From contig NZ_JAMOIM010000012.1 in the NCBI RefSeq assembly GCF_026130545.1, forward strand, positions 62,001 to 126,000: a DNA stretch of 64,000 nucleotides. The letters run 5' to 3'. Below the pieces are notes generated by a model. That model had not been told where the DNA came from, did not search any database, and saw only the letters and a list, made by a program, of their open reading frames with translations. Of this stretch, positions 8,646-20,175 are shown piece by piece. Numbering within the stretch: the first letter of the stretch is position 1; every line of letters starts with the position of its first letter. The translations under genes and the position numbers were made by a program. This DNA comes from Lichenifustis flavocetrariae (lineage in GTDB: Bacteria > Pseudomonadota > Alphaproteobacteria > Rhizobiales > Beijerinckiaceae).

Positions 8646-11528
8646 TTGATCAGAGCTTTCACCCTCTGTCTCGCCTACGTTCTGTTGATGGTGTCGGCGG
8701 CCGGACACCAGGCCTGGGCGGTCGAGTCGGTCCGGGTTCCGCTCGATGCGCCGGTCATCGATCTGTCCCATGCGGTGCAGCACTACAATGGGCAGGGGGA
8801 CCGCATCCAGGTGTCGACGGCCCCAGGACCGGACGGGATCGTCCGGCGGATCGAAGTCGATGCGAAACATTCCGGCACGCAGCCGAGCTGGATCGTCTTC
8901 GCGCTCACCAACGACACCGACGAGCAGCTCGAACGCTTGATCGTGGCGCCGCATTTCCGGCTCGCCGGGTCAGGCTTGATCTGGCCCGATCTCGGGTCTG
9001 TCCGGATCTCAGCCATCACGGCAAGTCAGGGGTTCCAGCCCGAGCTCGAAGATGCGACCGACGCCGATGTGTTTCGCCTGACGCTCGATCCCGGTGCGAC
9101 CGTCACCTATGTGGCCGAGCTCCGGACCGCCAACCTGCCGCAGATCACGCTGTGGCAGGCGGATGCCTACAAGGACAAGATCACGAGCCTTTCTCTCTAC
9201 AAGGGCATCGTGCTCGGCATCGCGGGCCTGCTGGCCCTGTTCCTCTCCATCGTCTTCGTGGTCCGGGGCGCGATCATCTTCCCGGCGGCGGCCGCGCTCG
9301 CCTGGGCGGTGCTGGCCTATGTGTCGATCGATTTCGGTTTTCTGAACCGGCTTTTCACCTTCGGGGCGGATGCGGAGCGCCTGTCGCGCTCGGTGGCCGA
9401 GGCCGTACTGGCCGCAACCTTGCTGGTCTTCCTGTTCGCCTATCTCAATCTCAGCCGCTGGCACGTCCGCTATTCGCATATCGCGGCCTTCTGGCTGGTG
9501 TTCCTGGCCGCGCTCGTCGGCTTCGCTCTCTACGATTCGGCGGTTGCGGCCGGGGTCGCGCGCATCATGCTCGCCACGGTGGCGGCGGTGGGTTTCATTC
9601 TCGTCATCTACCTGTCGACACACCGCTACGACAGGGCCGTCATGCTGATCCCAACCTGGCTGCTGCTGCTGGCCTGGGTGACAGCGGCGGGCTTCACCAT
9701 CACGGGCACACTGAACAGCGATCTCGTTTCGCCGGCCCTGATGGGCGGCCTTGTGCTGATCGTCATGCTGATCGGCTTCACGATCATGCAGACGGCTTTC
9801 GCGGGCGCCGGCCTGGCGCACGGGCACGTGTCCGACTCGGAACGCAAGGCCTTGGCCCTGACGGGCTCGGGCGACATCATCTTCGACTGGGATGTCGGGG
9901 CCGATCGGGTCTATGTCAGCCCCGAGGTCGAGCAGCAGCTCGGTCTGAAGCGGGGCGAACTCGAAGGGCCTGCATCGAGTTGGCTCGACCTCCTGCATAC
10001 CTATGACCGCGAACGTTACCGAGCTTGCCTCGACACCGTGCTCGACCAGCGCTGCGGCCGAATCGTCCAGGACTTCCGCCTGCGCGCCTCCGACGGGCAC
10101 TATTACTCGTTCGCCCTGAAGGCGCGTCCGGTTGTCGATGCCGAAGGCGAAGTCGTGCGGGTCGTGGGCACGCTTGCGGATGTGACGGAAGCCAAGACCG
10201 CCGAGGAGCGGCTGCTGCATGATGCCGTCCATGACAACCTGACCGGCCTACCCAACCGCGAATTGTTCTTCGACCGTCTCGACGCGGCGATCGCCATGTG
10301 CACGAGCCACAACGCGCCGCGCCCGACGATCGTGACGATCGACCTCGACCGCTTCCGCCAGATCAACGACCAGGTCGGGCCCTCGGTCGGCGATTCCATC
10401 CTTCTCACTGTGGCGCGCCGGCTGGGTCGCCTGCTGCGCCCCCTCGATTCCATGGCGCGGATCGGCAGCGATCAATTCGCGCTCATTCTGCTCTCCGAGC
10501 AGCGTTTCGAACAGACCGTGGCCCTGGCCGATTCGATGCGCCGGACCCTGAACACGCCGATCGCCACGGGCGATCAGGAAGTCGCCCTGACGGCCTCCGT
10601 GGGCGTGGCGTTTCACGACGCCAAATTGCACCTGAAGAGCGACGTGCTGATCAAGGATGCCGAGATCGCGCTGGCGCAAGCCAAGCGCGGGGGCGGCAAC
10701 CGGGTCGAGGTCTTCAGGGCTGCCATGCGAGGCCAGCCCGCCGAGACCGCTTCGCTCGAAACGGATCTACGCCGCGCCATCGAACGAGGGGAAATGCGCC
10801 TCGTGTATCAGCCTATCGTGCGGCTGGAGGATCGCACCATCGCGGGCTTCGAGGCTTTGCTGCGCTGGAACCACCCGCGTCTCGGTGTCTTGAGCCCCGC
10901 GACCTTCATTCCGGTTGCCGAGCAAAGTGGCTTCATCGTCGAACTCGGTCTGTTCGTGATGGACAGGGCGGCGCGCGAACTCGCGGCCTGGCAGCAGGCG
11001 CTCGACGTGTCGCCGCCGATCTTCGTCAGCGTCAACGTCTCGTCCCGGCAACTGCTGCGGCATGACCTGCTTGGCGACGTCAAGACCGTGCTCAACCGCT
11101 CGGGCGTTCTGCGCGGCTCGCTGAAGCTGGAGCTGACCGAAAGCCTGGTGATGGAGAATCCGGAATTCGCGGCCCAGATGCTCAGCCGGATCCGCGACCT
11201 CGGGGCCGGCCTGTCGCTCGACGATTTCGGCACGGGCTATTCGTCGCTCTCGTATCTCCAGCGTTTCCCCTTCAACACGATCAAGATCGACCAGTCCTTC
11301 GTGCGCCAGAGCGGCAAGGGCACGCGCCCGGTCATCCTGCGCTCGATCGTCAATCTTGCGCATGATCTCGGCATGGAAGTCGTGGCCGAAGGGGCGGAAA
11401 CGGAAAGCGACCTGATCGAACTCAGCCAGTTGGGCTGCGAATTCGCGCAAGGCTTCGTGTTCGGGCAGCCGATCAGTGCCGGCGAAGCCCGCAAGCTGGT
11501 GGGTGCGCCGTTGGATGCGGCCGCATAG
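8646..11528 (+). CDS. 7TM-PAS-GGDEF(degenerate)-EAL protein, probable c-di-GMP phosphodiesterase
   Basis: A 960-residue membrane sensor. Signal peptide to about residue 25; a periplasmic domain (about 26-185) resembling 7TMR-DISM sensors; seven hydrophobic helices (about 188-390); a PAS domain (about 405-515, [21 protein letters not shown]); a GGDEF domain whose active-site loop reads GSDQF and is therefore probably inactive, although an RPLD inhibitory-type RxxD motif lies five residues before it; and an EAL domain (about 700-945) with intact [39 protein letters not shown], and VVAEGAE. It therefore most likely degrades c-di-GMP, with the GGDEF-like domain acting as an allosteric sensor. The start is a TTG at 8646, just before the signal peptide. 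Confidence 0.9.
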   Translation: MIRAFTLCLAYVLLMVSAAGHQAWAVESVRVPLDAPVIDLSHAVQHYNGQGDRIQVSTAPGPDGIVRRIEVDAKHSGTQPSWIVFALTNDTDEQLERLIVAPHFRLAGSGLIWPDLGSVRISAITASQGFQPELEDATDADVFRLTLDPGATVTYVAELRTANLPQITLWQADAYKDKITSLSLYKGIVLGIAGLLALFLSIVFVVRGAIIFPAAAALAWAVLAYVSIDFGFLNRLFTFGADAERLSRSVAEAVLAATLLVFLFAYLNLSRWHVRYSHIAAFWLVFLAALVGFALYDSAVAAGVARIMLATVAAVGFILVIYLSTHRYDRAVMLIPTWLLLLAWVTAAGFTITGTLNSDLVSPALMGGLVLIVMLIGFTIMQTAFAGAGLAHGHVSDSERKALALTGSGDIIFDWDVGADRVYVSPEVEQQLGLKRGELEGPASSWLDLLHTYDRERYRACLDTVLDQRCGRIVQDFRLRASDGHYYSFALKARPVVDAEGEVVRVVGTLADVTEAKTAEERLLHDAVHDNLTGLPNRELFFDRLDAAIAMCTSHNAPRPTIVTIDLDRFRQINDQVGPSVGDSILLTVARRLGRLLRPLDSMARIGSDQFALILLSEQRFEQTVALADSMRRTLNTPIATGDQEVALTASVGVAFHDAKLHLKSDVLIKDAEIALAQAKRGGGNRVEVFRAAMRGQPAETASLETDLRRAIERGEMRLVYQPIVRLEDRTIAGFEALLRWNHPRLGVLSPATFIPVAEQSGFIVELGLFVMDRAARELAAWQQALDVSPPIFVSVNVSSRQLLRHDLLGDVKTVLNRSGVLRGSLKLELTESLVMENPEFAAQMLSRIRDLGAGLSLDDFGTGYSSLSYLQRFPFNTIKIDQSFVRQSGKGTRPVILRSIVNLAHDLGMEVVAEGAETESDLIELSQLGCEFAQGFVFGQPISAGEARKLVGAPLDAAA

Positions 11529-11541
11529 TCTGGGAAGACCA

Positions 11542-12183
11542 ATGAAAACGATCGTCTGTTTTGGAGATTCCAACAGCTATGGCACGCCGCCGATGCCGCA
11601 CCCGGATTTCTGGGGGCGCTTTGGACCGGATGAACGGTGGCCCGGCGTCATGCGTCGGGCCGTGGGCGCCGACATCACGGCCATCGAGGAGGCGTTGCCG
11701 GGCCGTACCACAGTCCATGACGATCCGATCGAAGGGGCCGACAGAAACGGCCTCAAGGCCCTGCCGATGGTGCTCGGCAGCCACCGTCCCATCGACCTCC
11801 TGATCATCAATCTCGGCACCAACGATCTGAAGGCGCGGTTTTCCGTGACGGCCGACGATATCGCGGCTTCGGTCGGGGTTCTGGTGCGCTTCACCCAAGC
11901 CAGTCAGGCCGGCCCGAACAGCAGCGCCCCGAAGGTGCTGGTCGTGGCGCCCGCAATTATTCTCGAAACGAGCTTCTTCAGGGAGTATTTTCAGGGCGGA
12001 GCCGAAAAATCCCGCGGCTTCGCTCGGGCCTTCGGCGCCATGGCGACGCGCCTTGGCGTGCCGTTGCTCGACGCCGCCTCGCTGATCACATCCGATCCCT
12101 TGGACGGAATTCACCTCGATCCGAGCCAGCATGCTATTCTGGGCCAGGCGCTTGCCGAGAAGGTCCGGACGATCCTGACTTGA
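11542..12183 (+). CDS. SGNH/GDSL-family hydrolase (arylesterase-like)
   Basis: A 213-residue cytoplasmic esterase. Block I is CFGDSNSYG (catalytic Ser near residue 10), block III is NLGTNDLKA, and the C-terminal Asp-x-x-His is in DGIHLDPSQH. The closest pattern is the TesA-like/arylesterase branch (PHPDFWGRFGPDERWPGVM). I start at the ATG at 11542, 13 bases after the EAL gene stop, with GGGAAG upstream; the longer frame begins inside the previous gene. The substrate is unknown; it may be co-transcribed with the EAL gene. Confidence 0.88.
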   Translation: MKTIVCFGDSNSYGTPPMPHPDFWGRFGPDERWPGVMRRAVGADITAIEEALPGRTTVHDDPIEGADRNGLKALPMVLGSHRPIDLLIINLGTNDLKARFSVTADDIAASVGVLVRFTQASQAGPNSSAPKVLVVAPAIILETSFFREYFQGGAEKSRGFARAFGAMATRLGVPLLDAASLITSDPLDGIHLDPSQHAILGQALAEKVRTILT

Positions 12184-12282
12184 TCGGACCCCCGATGTTT
12201 CCATGTCGACTGCTCCGGCAGGCTCGAAGCGCCCTGATAGGATCGGCTGACAGCCGTGCGGAAGGAGTTGGAACCTCAGCCG

Positions 12283-12876
12283 ATGCATGATCTCAAGGAT
12301 GAGTTGCGTAAGGCCGGTTTGAAAGCCCGCGATGGGATCGATCCCGCCGCGCGAGAGCAATTCGCGAACCGCTTAGCCGAGGTCGGCCCTCGCTTGGTCT
12401 TCGATTTCCGGCGGGCAGGCGAACCGCCCGTGGTGTCGCTTTTTTCACCGATCGGCAGTGAGCCTGGCATGTTGCCTCTCGCGAGGGCGCTGAACGCCGC
12501 CGGGGTGCGGCTTGTCCTGCCCGTCGACTGGTCGCACGGCTCGCCGCTCGTCTATCGCAGTTGGGACCCCGAAGACCGTCTCTCGGTCGGACCGTTGGGG
12601 ATCCGGGAACCGGTCGAACATGCACCGGAACTCGAGCCGGATGTTCTGTTTATTCCGGCCTCTGTTTTCGACAGGCGGGGCTTTCGCCTCGGCTACGGCG
12701 CCGGCAATGTCGATCGCACGCTCCGCGCGCTTCGGGCCCGCAAGACGATCCGGGCGATCGGAGTGGCCTACGCAGTCCAGGAACACATGCTGGTTCCGAC
12801 CGAATCGCACGATGAGCCGCTCGACGTCGTCGTGACCGATCACGACATTCTTTTTTGCGCCAAACCACGACAGTAG
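12283..12876 (+). CDS. 5-formyltetrahydrofolate cyclo-ligase family protein
   Basis: This ~197-residue protein matches the family that converts 5-formyl-THF to 5,10-methenyl-THF using ATP. Family traits: N-terminal LKDELRKAGLKARDGI, mid-protein VSLFSPIGSEPGMLPLARAL, GPLGIREPVE, DVLFIPASVFDRRGFRLGYG, and a C-terminal VPTESHDEPLDVVVTD. The ATP-loop reads GYGAGNVDRTL instead of the usual GYGGGYYDRxL, so activity is less certain. The start could be the ATG at 12283 or an in-frame GTG at 12256; an AAGGAG at about 12261 favours neither spacing cleanly. Confidence 0.8.
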   Translation: MHDLKDELRKAGLKARDGIDPAAREQFANRLAEVGPRLVFDFRRAGEPPVVSLFSPIGSEPGMLPLARALNAAGVRLVLPVDWSHGSPLVYRSWDPEDRLSVGPLGIREPVEHAPELEPDVLFIPASVFDRRGFRLGYGAGNVDRTLRALRARKTIRAIGVAYAVQEHMLVPTESHDEPLDVVVTDHDILFCAKPRQ

Positions 12877-12916
12877 GCGGAACCGCAATCCTATTGTCGC
12901 GCCGGCACGCGGCCTC

Positions 12917-13552
12917 CTAAGAAGAGGGCTCAGCCGCCGCCTGTTGTCGGGTGACCCGGCGGAGAGTCAGATTGATGCGTCCGCCCTCGGGAAGGAGGCT
13001 GGACGACCCCGGGATCACGCGATCGATCCCATGAAAGGCCAGCCTGGATTCGCCGCCGAGCACCAGCACGTCGCCAGACTTCAGCCGAAACGAGCGGGTC
13101 GGGTCCCGCCGCGACGTGCCGCCGATCCGGAAGACCCCAGTGTCACCGAGCGAGACGGAGAGCACGGGCGCATCGAGGTCTTGTTCGTCCCTGTCCTGGT
13201 GCAGGCCCATGCGCGCGGTGCCCTCGTAGATGTTGATGAGACAGGCTTCGGGCGCTTGGGGATAGCCGGTGAGATCCCGCCAGAGGTCGAGCAGCACATC
13301 CGGCATCGCCGGCCAGGGCCGGCCGGTGTCAGGATGAGTGGCCTGATACCGATAGCCCTGCAGGTCCGACACCCAGCCGAGGGGTCCGAGATTGCTCATT
13401 CGCACCGAGAAAGGCGTCCCGGTGCGTGGCATGGTCGGGGTGAAGACGGGCGCGTCGCGCAGGGCGGCCTGGAGGGCACCGAGCAGCGCAACTTGCGCGT
13501 CGCGGTCGAGCGCCTCGGGGTGGAGAATGACGCCGGGGCGGACCTCCGGCAT
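12917..13552 (-). CDS. alkB: AlkB-like Fe(II)/2-oxoglutarate dioxygenase, alkylated-nucleic-acid repair
   Basis: A 211-residue enzyme that oxidatively removes methyl adducts (1-methyladenine, 3-methylcytosine) from DNA/RNA. The iron-binding facial triad is visible: HQD in GLHQDRDE and the distal His in AFHGIDRV; the 2-oxoglutarate and substrate pocket arginines are in RINLTLRR. The N-terminal PFSVRMSNLGPLGW and YPQAPEACLINIYEG are AlkB signatures. It is 3 bases downstream of gshB on the same strand and is probably translated from the same message. Confidence 0.93.
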   Translation of the reverse strand: MPEVRPGVILHPEALDRDAQVALLGALQAALRDAPVFTPTMPRTGTPFSVRMSNLGPLGWVSDLQGYRYQATHPDTGRPWPAMPDVLLDLWRDLTGYPQAPEACLINIYEGTARMGLHQDRDEQDLDAPVLSVSLGDTGVFRIGGTSRRDPTRSFRLKSGDVLVLGGESRLAFHGIDRVIPGSSSLLPEGGRINLTLRRVTRQQAAAEPSS

Positions 13553-13555
13553 GGT

Positions 13556-14503
13556 TTAGCGACCGGTGCGCTTCGCCTCGATCGTGTCCCAGATCGCAGC
13601 CGCGAGATCGGGACCGCCAAGTCGCTTGATGACCCGCAGGCCCGTCGGCGACGTCACATTGATTTCGGTCAAGTAGCCGTCGATCACGTCGATGCCGGTG
13701 AAGAGCAGCCCCCGCCGCTTCAGTTCCGGCCCGATCGTCGCGCAGATCTCCTGTTCCCGCGGCGTCAGCTCGGTGGCATTCGCGGCGCCGCCCCGCACCA
13801 TGTTGGAGCGGATGTCGTCCCCCGCCGGCACGCGGTTGACGGCACCAGCCGCCACGCCATCGACCAGGATGATGCGCTTGTCGCCATGCGCCACCGCAGG
13901 CAGGAACTGCTGCACCACCCAGGGCTCCCGGAACGTGACCGAGAAGAGGTCGAACAGGGAGCCGAAATTGGGGTCGCGCTGCGAGACCTTGAACACGGCG
14001 GCGCCCCCATTGCCGTAGAGCGGTTTCATGACGACGTCGCCGAACTCCGTCCTGAAGGCCTCGATGGCGGCACGATCCCGCGTGATCAGGGTCGCGGGCA
14101 TCAATTCGGGGAAGTCGAGCACGAAGATCTTCTCCGGCGCATTGCGCACACCGGCCGGATCGTTGACCACCAGCGTCTTGGGGTGGATCATCTCCAGAAG
14201 ATGGGTGCTCGTGATGTAGGCGAGATCGAAGGGCGGGTCCTGGCGAAGCAGAACCACGTCGAGCTCACCGATGTCCTGAACGACCGGCTCGCCCAGGGTG
14301 AAATGGGCGCCTTTCTCGTCCTTGACGCTGAGAGCCTGCACGTTGGCGAACAGCCGTCCGCTGCGCTGATAGAGGCGATCCGGCGTGTAGTAGTGCAAGC
14401 GGTGCCCGCGCGCCTGGGCTTCGAGCAGCAGCGCGAAGGTCGAATCCCCCGCGATGTTGATGGCGTGGATGGGGTCCATCTGAACCGCGACGTTCAGGGC
14501 CAT
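13556..14503 (-). CDS. gshB: Glutathione synthetase
   Basis: A 315-residue ATP-grasp enzyme joining gamma-glutamylcysteine and glycine. Typical GshB segments: [19 protein letters not shown] at the N-terminus, [42 protein letters not shown]-grasp [15 protein letters not shown], and the C-terminal [19 protein letters not shown]. The start is the ATG at 14503, with AAAGGA 7 bases before it; the frame extends 13 codons further but lacks a comparable site. First gene of an apparent gshB-alkB pair. Confidence 0.95.
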   Translation of the reverse strand: MALNVAVQMDPIHAINIAGDSTFALLLEAQARGHRLHYYTPDRLYQRSGRLFANVQALSVKDEKGAHFTLGEPVVQDIGELDVVLLRQDPPFDLAYITSTHLLEMIHPKTLVVNDPAGVRNAPEKIFVLDFPELMPATLITRDRAAIEAFRTEFGDVVMKPLYGNGGAAVFKVSQRDPNFGSLFDLFSVTFREPWVVQQFLPAVAHGDKRIILVDGVAAGAVNRVPAGDDIRSNMVRGGAANATELTPREQEICATIGPELKRRGLLFTGIDVIDGYLTEINVTSPTGLRVIKRLGGPDLAAAIWDTIEAKRTGR

Positions 14504-14728
14504 GGGTGATCCTTTGGCGATGTTGTTACCGGCAAAGCGCATGAGGCGGCGCGGCCGTCAACTCCCGGTACCGCGCGGAGCCGCAACGCCTTTGGGCAGC
14601 GTTGCAAAAATTGCGAACGTCAAAGCTATCTCAAGAGATTATGCGTTATAGCCGCACCGCCGCAGTTGGCGCCATTGCTGCAACGGCGCAGCATGGAACG
14701 CGGGTAAGCCCGGCGACATGGAGGGGCC

Positions 14729-16252
14729 TTGCAGCAAGCATCTTCTCGTCACGCCACTTCGGCAGGGCCGAGTTCTCTTGACGGCGTCCGGCCCGAAGCC
14801 GCGGTCGCTCTCTCCTTCGACGATCTCGCCCAGACATTTCAGCTCGCACCGGTCTCCCTCTGGCTCGAGGATTTCAGCGGCGTCAAAGCCGTCTTCGATC
14901 GCTGGCGCGCCGCCGGGATCTACGACCTCGGCGGCTACCTGCGCGCTTATCCGTCCCAGGTGGAAGCCTGTTCGTCAGCCATCCGGGTTCTCGACGTCAA
15001 TGCGGCGACGCTGGAGCTGTTTCGTGCCGCTGATTGTGCGGAGTTGGTCGCCAATCTCCACAACATCTTTCGCGGCGACATGCTGACGACTCATATCGAA
15101 GAGCTGGTGCAGCTGTGGAATGGCGAGGGCGGGTTCCAGAATCAAGGCGTCAACTACAGTCTCGACGGTCGCAGGATCGACATTCAAATCAAGGGAAAGG
15201 TCCTGCCCGGTTTCGAGGATGACTGGAGCCGGGTTCTGGTCGCCATCAAGGACGTGACCGAGCGCGAAAACGCCGTACGGCTGCTCGCCGCGAGCGACAC
15301 CTATGCGCGGGGCCTTTTCGAACATTCGCCCGTCTCGCTCTGGGTCGAGGATTTCTCCGCCGTCAAAATGCTGATCGACGAACTCCGAGCCTGCGGGATC
15401 GAGGATTTTCGTACCTTCACGGACGTCCACCCGGAGTTCGTCACGCGCTGCATGGGGGAGATCCGCGTCATCGACGTCAACCGGCACACGCTCACCCTCT
15501 TCGGGGCGCCTGATAAAACGACGCTCTACCGTCGCCTCGCGGACGTGTTCCGCGACGAGATGGTCTTTCCGTTCCGGGAACAGCTGATCGACCTTTGGCA
15601 CGGCAAGCTGTTTCAACAGCGCGAAGTCGTGAATTACGCGCTCGACGGGACGATGCTGCATCTGCATCTGCAGTTCTCTGTTCTGCCCGGCCATGAGACG
15701 ACCTGGGGCCAAGTGCAGGTGGCCTTGACCGACATCACGGCCCGCAAGAAGGCCGAAGCCTATCTCGAATTCCTGGGCAAGCACGACTCACTGACCAAGC
15801 TCCACAACCGCTCGTTTTTCGTCGACGAGATGAACCGGCTGGAGCGGCGGAGCGTCGCTCCTGTCACGATCGTCATGCTTGACCTTAACGGGCTCAAAGC
15901 CGCGAATGACGGCGAGGGACATGCGGCGGGCGACGCTCTGTTGCGCCGTGTCGGCGAGATCCTCACCAAGGCTGTCGACGCCCCCGTGACGGCGGCGCGC
16001 ATCGGGGGCGATGAATTCGCCGTCCTGATGCCACATGCCGGGGAACGCGAGTTGGCCGCCATGATGGACAACCTTCACCAGATCATCGAGCTCAACAACC
16101 AGTTCCATTCGGATGCGCCCGTGAGCCTGTCGATCGGCCATGCCACGAGCGAGAAAGGGGAACGGCTCGAAAGTGTCGCCCGGAGGGCCGATGCAAAAAT
16201 GTACGAGGAGAAGCGCAGGCATTATGCAGGGACCGATCCGCATCCCCGCTAG
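14729..16252 (+). CDS. Diguanylate cyclase with two tandem PAS domains
   Basis: A 507-residue soluble signalling protein. Two similar sensor domains follow each other: PAS1 about 30-175 (LAPVSLWLEDFSGVKAVFD ... NYSLDGRRIDIQIKGKVLPG) and PAS2 about 185-330 (HSPVSLWVEDFSAVKMLID ... NYALDGTMLHLHLQFSVLPG); their parallel wording shows internal duplication. The GGDEF domain (about 345-500) is intact (RIGGDEFAVLM) with DLNGLKAANDGEGHAAGD, so it should make c-di-GMP. No RxxD inhibitory site is visible five residues before GGDEF. The start is a TTG at 14729, with GAGGGG just upstream. The sensed signal is unknown. Confidence 0.92.
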   Translation: MQQASSRHATSAGPSSLDGVRPEAAVALSFDDLAQTFQLAPVSLWLEDFSGVKAVFDRWRAAGIYDLGGYLRAYPSQVEACSSAIRVLDVNAATLELFRAADCAELVANLHNIFRGDMLTTHIEELVQLWNGEGGFQNQGVNYSLDGRRIDIQIKGKVLPGFEDDWSRVLVAIKDVTERENAVRLLAASDTYARGLFEHSPVSLWVEDFSAVKMLIDELRACGIEDFRTFTDVHPEFVTRCMGEIRVIDVNRHTLTLFGAPDKTTLYRRLADVFRDEMVFPFREQLIDLWHGKLFQQREVVNYALDGTMLHLHLQFSVLPGHETTWGQVQVALTDITARKKAEAYLEFLGKHDSLTKLHNRSFFVDEMNRLERRSVAPVTIVMLDLNGLKAANDGEGHAAGDALLRRVGEILTKAVDAPVTAARIGGDEFAVLMPHAGERELAAMMDNLHQIIELNNQFHSDAPVSLSIGHATSEKGERLESVARRADAKMYEEKRRHYAGTDPHPR

Positions 16253-16324
16253 GCGGAGCGATCGCGTCTGACGCGCCTTTGCCGATCGGCGTCGAAGGGC
16301 GGGCTCGAAGAACGGCACAAAGAG

Positions 16325-17236
16325 ATGAGCGAGCCTGTTTCGACGTTGCGACCGCTCAAGGGGATCGGCCTGAGCGCGCTCGGCTACGGCCTCTTCTCGG
16401 TCCAGGACGCCACGGTGAAATGGCTCGTCGCGGGCTATGCGGTGCCGCAGATCCTGTTCACCCGCAGCCTGGTGATCGTGGTGATCGCCCTGCTGATCGG
16501 CGGCCGCCGCAATATCGCGGCCCTGGCGCAAAGCCGCAACAAGGGCGCCCTGGCGTTGCGATCCTTTTTGATCCTGGTGGCCTGGCTGTCCTATTACAAC
16601 GCCGCCCGCTCGCTCGGATTGGCGCAGCTCACCACCCTCTATTATGCCGCGCCGATCATCGTCGTCATTCTGTCGGTGGTTCTCCTCAAGGAGGTCGTCA
16701 GCCCGGCGCGGTGGCTCGCGGTCGCGGCGGGCTTCGGCGGTGTGGCGCTTGCGGCCGATCCGCACGGCGCGATCGATCTGGTGCCGGCCTGCCTCGCCTT
16801 GTTCGCGGCCTGCTGCTGGGGGTTGAGCATCATTCTCGTCCGCTTGATCAACCGCTCCGACACGACGACCAACCAGATGATCGTCATCAACACGCTGTTT
16901 GCGGCGGCCTGTGCGCCGATGCTGCTCTGGTACTGGAAAACACCCGATCCGTTCAGCCTCGCTTTGATGCTGATCCTCGGCGTCGCGGGTGGACTGGGAC
17001 AGTTCTTCCTCTACGAGGGATTCCGGTTCGCACCGGCTTCCGCATTGGCGCCGATCGAATACACCGGCCTCGTATGGGCGTGTCTCTACGGCTATGTCAT
17101 CTGGGGCGACATCCCGCGCGTCACGGTCTTCGCCGGCGCGGCCTTGATCGTCGGCAGCAGTCTAACGCTCGTGCTGTTCGAACGGCGGCGCGCCGCGGCG
17201 GCGTTGCGGCCGCCTGCAGAACATGGCTCAATCTAA
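16325..17236 (+). CDS. DMT-superfamily (EamA) transporter
   Basis: A 303-residue inner-membrane protein with about ten hydrophobic helices in two EamA halves. First half: GYGLFSVQDATVKWLVAGY and PQILFTRSLVIVVIALLIGG; second half: LSIILVRLINRSDTTTNQM and YEGFRFAPASALAPIEYTGL, a well-conserved second-domain segment. Probably exports a small metabolite; the substrate is not determinable. The ATG at 16325 has AAAGAG upstream. It stands alone, about 70 bases after the diguanylate cyclase. Confidence 0.9.
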   Translation: MSEPVSTLRPLKGIGLSALGYGLFSVQDATVKWLVAGYAVPQILFTRSLVIVVIALLIGGRRNIAALAQSRNKGALALRSFLILVAWLSYYNAARSLGLAQLTTLYYAAPIIVVILSVVLLKEVVSPARWLAVAAGFGGVALAADPHGAIDLVPACLALFAACCWGLSIILVRLINRSDTTTNQMIVINTLFAAACAPMLLWYWKTPDPFSLALMLILGVAGGLGQFFLYEGFRFAPASALAPIEYTGLVWACLYGYVIWGDIPRVTVFAGAALIVGSSLTLVLFERRRAAAALRPPAEHGSI

Positions 17237-17340
17237 TTGCCGAACCACGGCATGATGCAGAGTGGGATCGGTGGCGTATGATCGACTGGCCTCAGGAGTG
17301 CTAGCCTTCCCATCCGAATTCATCTGCCACAGGTCCTTAT

Positions 17341-18387
17341 ATGAGCGTCGTCCACGGCATCGCCGCAAAAGACCCGGCACGTCTCAGGCCCCGGGTCATG
17401 ATCTATGGCGTCGGGTACTACGGTATGGAGGCTGTGCGTATTCTCGTAAAAAAGGGCTGGCCGATCGTTGCGGCGGTGAACCGGGCGGGTCCCAAGATCG
17501 GTGAGGATTTGGGGCGGCTCGCCGGGCTGAACGAAGACTTGGGCGTCGTCGTGCAGGACTGTGAAACCGCCGACTACGCGACCTTGGATGCGGATATCGC
17601 GCTGGTTGTGCAAACCGAGAGGCTGAGCCACAACTTCGCCGCCTATCAACGCCTCTTGGGAGCCGGCATCAATGTCATCTGCCACGGCTCCGAGTCCTAT
17701 TTTCCGCAGGGCGCCGATCCCGACTTGGCCGAAAAGATCGATGCCTTGGCCAAGCGGAACGCTGTGACATTCACCGGGACCGGCATTTGGGATTTCTCTC
17801 GCATCTGGGCGGGACTGCTGATCGCGGGGCCGTGCACCGAGCTTCGCTCGCTCACGCATCGCAGCTTGACCAACGCAGAGCTGGCGAACGAGCGCATGAT
17901 GCGCGCCTATGGCGTTGACATGACGCAAGCCGAGTTCTTGGAAAAGGTCACCAAGGTGCCGGGCAAATTAGGAGAACTGTACAAAGGCATACCGGCGCAC
18001 GTGATGCATGCGCTTGGATTTACCATTAAAAACGTGACCGAGTTGCGCGAGCCGGTCCTGTCCGATCAACCGATGTGGTGTCGTACCCTCAATCGGTTTT
18101 TGGAGCCCGGCACCTCGCTCGGTCTTCGGATCGTCGCGTCGGTCGAAACCGTCGAAGGGCCTACGGCAAGCGCGCACATCGAACTGCGTCTCCTGGCGGA
18201 AGGCGAGTCCGAAAACATGACGTGGGCCGTTGATGGAAGGCCACCCTCCAAAATCCGGATCGACCGCGCCGATGGCGTACACGCCTCGGCAGCCTGCATG
18301 GTGAACCGCATTCCAGACGTCATAGCTGCTCCGCCGGGGATAAGGTTGATCTCTCAGCTTGGTCCACTGCGACCGTCACTGACGTAA
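17341..18387 (+). CDS. DapB-like NAD(P)-dependent oxidoreductase (2,4-diaminopentanoate dehydrogenase family)
   Basis: A 348-residue protein with an N-terminal Rossmann fold (VMIYGVGYYGMEAVRIL, GxGxxG), then a C-terminal domain as in dihydrodipicolinate reductase-like amine dehydrogenases. Supporting stretches: NVICHGSESYFPQG, FTGTGIWDFSRIWAGLLIAG and AGVHASAACMVNRIP-like ending (DGVHASAACMVNRIPDVIAA), which is usual for this family. It is monocistronic between a DMT transporter and ffh, with no substrate-defining neighbour, so only the family can be named. Its codon use is slightly less GC-rich than ffh. Confidence 0.75.
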   Translation: MSVVHGIAAKDPARLRPRVMIYGVGYYGMEAVRILVKKGWPIVAAVNRAGPKIGEDLGRLAGLNEDLGVVVQDCETADYATLDADIALVVQTERLSHNFAAYQRLLGAGINVICHGSESYFPQGADPDLAEKIDALAKRNAVTFTGTGIWDFSRIWAGLLIAGPCTELRSLTHRSLTNAELANERMMRAYGVDMTQAEFLEKVTKVPGKLGELYKGIPAHVMHALGFTIKNVTELREPVLSDQPMWCRTLNRFLEPGTSLGLRIVASVETVEGPTASAHIELRLLAEGESENMTWAVDGRPPSKIRIDRADGVHASAACMVNRIPDVIAAPPGIRLISQLGPLRPSLT

Positions 18388-18541
18388 ACGCCTTCGCGGA
18401 TTTCACACTGAACCATCACCCGGACATGCACGCATTTGACGCCGTCGCGTTTCCATTCTACGAAGTCCCGGACTTTATCCACCAAAGTCAAACACGCTGA
18501 CCAGCCCCCGAGGCTGGAGGCGAACGTCCGACAGCGCTGAG

Positions 18542-18560
18542 GCGCCCTCGGGCGCGTTTT
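18542..18560 (+). terminator. Candidate terminator upstream of ffh
   Basis: A perfect GCGCCC/GGGCGC hairpin with almost no spare loop is followed by GTTTT. It lies about 155 bases after the DapB-like gene and 54 bases before ffh, so it could end the former or attenuate the latter. The short T-run keeps this tentative. Confidence 0.4.
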
Positions 18561-18613
18561 GCTTTGGCTCTATCTCTCACCCGAGGGTCTCGGCCCGTGA
18601 CTAAGGACCACCC

Positions 18614-20173
<1,560 letters not shown>

Positions 20174-20175
20174 TC

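Noticed and set aside
12944-14509. 521-residue plus-strand frame over gshB/alkB
   Set aside because: Antisense shadow; real genes on the minus strand explain the interval.
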